Part shown: positions 13,888 through 14,701 of the stretch, one piece after another | Numbering within the stretch: the first letter of the stretch is position 1 | Layout of the letters: each line of letters opens with the position of its first letter | Origin: JAFASC01 sp034669525 | Lineage (GTDB): Bacteria > Pseudomonadota > Alphaproteobacteria > Rhizobiales > Beijerinckiaceae | Direction of reading: 5' to 3' | Assembly: GCA_034669525.1 (NCBI GenBank) | Contig: JAXDNH010000069.1 | Span: 1-14,701, forward strand | DNA: 14,701 nucleotides | Position numbers and translations under genes: made by a program | The notes under the pieces: generated by a model | Database searches by the model: none | Seen by the model: the letters and a program-made list of their open reading frames with translations, nothing else | Told to the model about the DNA's origin: nothing

Positions 13888-14238
13888 TTAGCGCTTCGGC
13901 ATATCCGAGCGCGCCAATGCGCTGAGTTCCCGCGCCTGTTCTTGGATGGCCGTCATCTGAGCCCGTACATATTCCGATTGCAGCGCCAGCACTTCCTGCA
14001 TGTCCCTGGCGTGTACGAGCTTTTGCGCAAGATCGAAGGCTGCCTTGACGTTGCTCTCGGCGAAACTCATCGCCTTCGTGCCGAGATCTCTCATCGGCCC
14101 TGGCACCGGAAAGGGAGCCGCCTCCATGGCGCCTGCGGCCTTTTGCGCGGCGCCGACGAATCCCTCAAAGGCTTTACGCGCCTGCTCGACGCTCTTCTCG
14201 GCGAAATCGCGCATTTCGCTCGGCACTTCGTAAGCCAT
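13888..14238 (-). CDS. Phasin family protein
   Basis: A 116-residue, almost fully helical protein with no signal or membrane segment. MAYEVPSEMRDFAEKSVEQARKAFEGF (1-27), then a short PFPVPGP break (42-48), then AMSFAESNVKAAFDLAQKLVHARDMQEVLALQSEYVRAQM (56-95), give the amphipathic pattern and the characteristic LQSEYV stretch of alphaproteobacterial phasins (Phasin_2 type). Phasins coat polyhydroxyalkanoate granules in the cytoplasm, though some members act elsewhere; no PHA synthesis genes lie in the window. A purine-rich GGGGGCAGGAA precedes the ATG. It is followed on the same strand by tRNA-His and diverges from the PAS-like gene across 203 bases. Confidence 0.88.
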   Translation of the reverse strand: MAYEVPSEMRDFAEKSVEQARKAFEGFVGAAQKAAGAMEAAPFPVPGPMRDLGTKAMSFAESNVKAAFDLAQKLVHARDMQEVLALQSEYVRAQMTAIQEQARELSALARSDMPKR

Positions 14239-14441
14239 TTCCTGCCCCCAATCGCGAACCGCGCTCCCAATGCCAGCCGCTCCTCGCGTTTAGCATGTTC
14301 GTGATTTGCCGTGCATGAACGCCGGAGAATTGTGGACGCTCTCAACCGGCGCTCTTAATATTCCGTTTACCTCAACGGCGCCGGGCCGAAAACCAGGAGG
14401 GCCAGTCATCGGCCCATGTTTCCAGTGGAGAGCAGGGATAA

Positions 14442-14701
14442 ATGGCCGGACCTTTGGAGGCGCCCGCTCCCAGCCAACCAGAAATCACCCGGCTGTTCAG
14501 TGACCCGGCTTTTCGCGAGTTTCGCGAGCGCGGCAGTCCGGCTTTTCTGATCTCGCGGGTAGATGCGAGGCTGGCATGGGCGAACGAGGCTGCGGGGCGG
14601 CTGTTTGGTCCGGAGCTTGAGGCCCTCGCGGCGCGGTTGATGGGCGGCGGCGCGATCACCGGCCCGACTCCCCTCCTGAAGCGCCTCCTCGTCGAGAGCA
14701 G
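14442..14701 (+). CDS. PAS-like domain protein, probable sensor histidine kinase N-terminus, 3' truncated by window edge
   Basis: The first 86 codons of a gene that runs off the window. The ATG at 14442 follows a GGAGAGCAGGGA purine-rich site. The visible protein begins MAGPLEAPAPSQPEITRLF and contains PAFLISRVDARLAWANEAAGRLFG (about 34-57), which resembles the start of a PAS fold (F-L-I then WANEAA). PAS domains in such N-terminal positions commonly belong to sensor kinases, and I expect kinase domains beyond the edge, but this fragment does not show them. No signal peptide or membrane helix is seen in it. Confidence 0.6.
   Translation, partial: MAGPLEAPAPSQPEITRLFSDPAFREFRERGSPAFLISRVDARLAWANEAAGRLFGPELEALAARLMGGGAITGPTPLLKRLLVES

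Noticed and set aside
14399..14415. Weak inverted repeat GGGCC/GGCCC before the PAS-like gene
   Set aside because: Only a 5-bp stem in GC-rich DNA, which is expected by chance; no other supporting signal.

Overview
The window is GC-rich, densely coded chromosomal DNA from an alphaproteobacterium, most likely a member of the Hyphomicrobiales (Rhizobiales; Bradyrhizobium-like or a relative). The support is a complete urtABCDE urea-transport operon behind a sigma54-type promoter, a phasin of the alphaproteobacterial type, and a tRNA-His that lacks the usual G-1:C73 pair, a known trait of an alphaproteobacterial clade. Assignment to a genus is inference. I see no insertion sequence, integrase, CRISPR array or phage gene, and no gene-free stretch longer than about 285 bases.

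Layout. Bases 1-687 hold the 3' end of an ABC-F ATPase gene (Uup-like). It converges with no spacer on a minus-strand group read in the order small membrane protein (2877-2494), arfB-like ribosome-rescue hydrolase (2436-2011) and O-antigen-ligase-like polytopic protein (1917-688). Bases 2878-3161 form a divergent control region with two adjacent palindromes and a well-spaced -24/-12 promoter facing urtA. Bases 3162-8748 are urtA (binding protein), urtB and urtC (permeases) and urtD and urtE (ATPases), tightly packed except for a hairpin between urtA and urtB and another after urtE.

Bases 8971-10959 hold a three-gene envelope module: a LemA-family lipoprotein, a TPM-domain protein with a glycine/serine tail, and a second TPM-domain membrane protein. 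It is preceded by a 14-bp palindrome and followed by a large terminator-like inverted repeat. Bases 11132-11359 encode a 75-aa protein made almost wholly of five-residue repeats. On the minus strand, 13556-11385 is a two-gene unit whose stop and start codons abut: a four-helix membrane protein with a large extracytoplasmic domain, then a membrane-anchored ClpP-fold protease-like protein. Next come tRNA-His(GTG) and a phasin gene (both minus), and the 5' end of a plus-strand gene with a PAS-like sequence runs off the right edge.

How the genes work together. UrtA captures urea in the periplasm, UrtB/UrtC form the channel and UrtD/UrtE power it. The sigma54-type promoter suggests nitrogen control through an NtrC-like activator. 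The LemA/TPM genes and the membrane-protein/protease pair look like two separate envelope modules of poorly known function. The protease pair and the five-residue-repeat protein are the best candidates here for undescribed biology.
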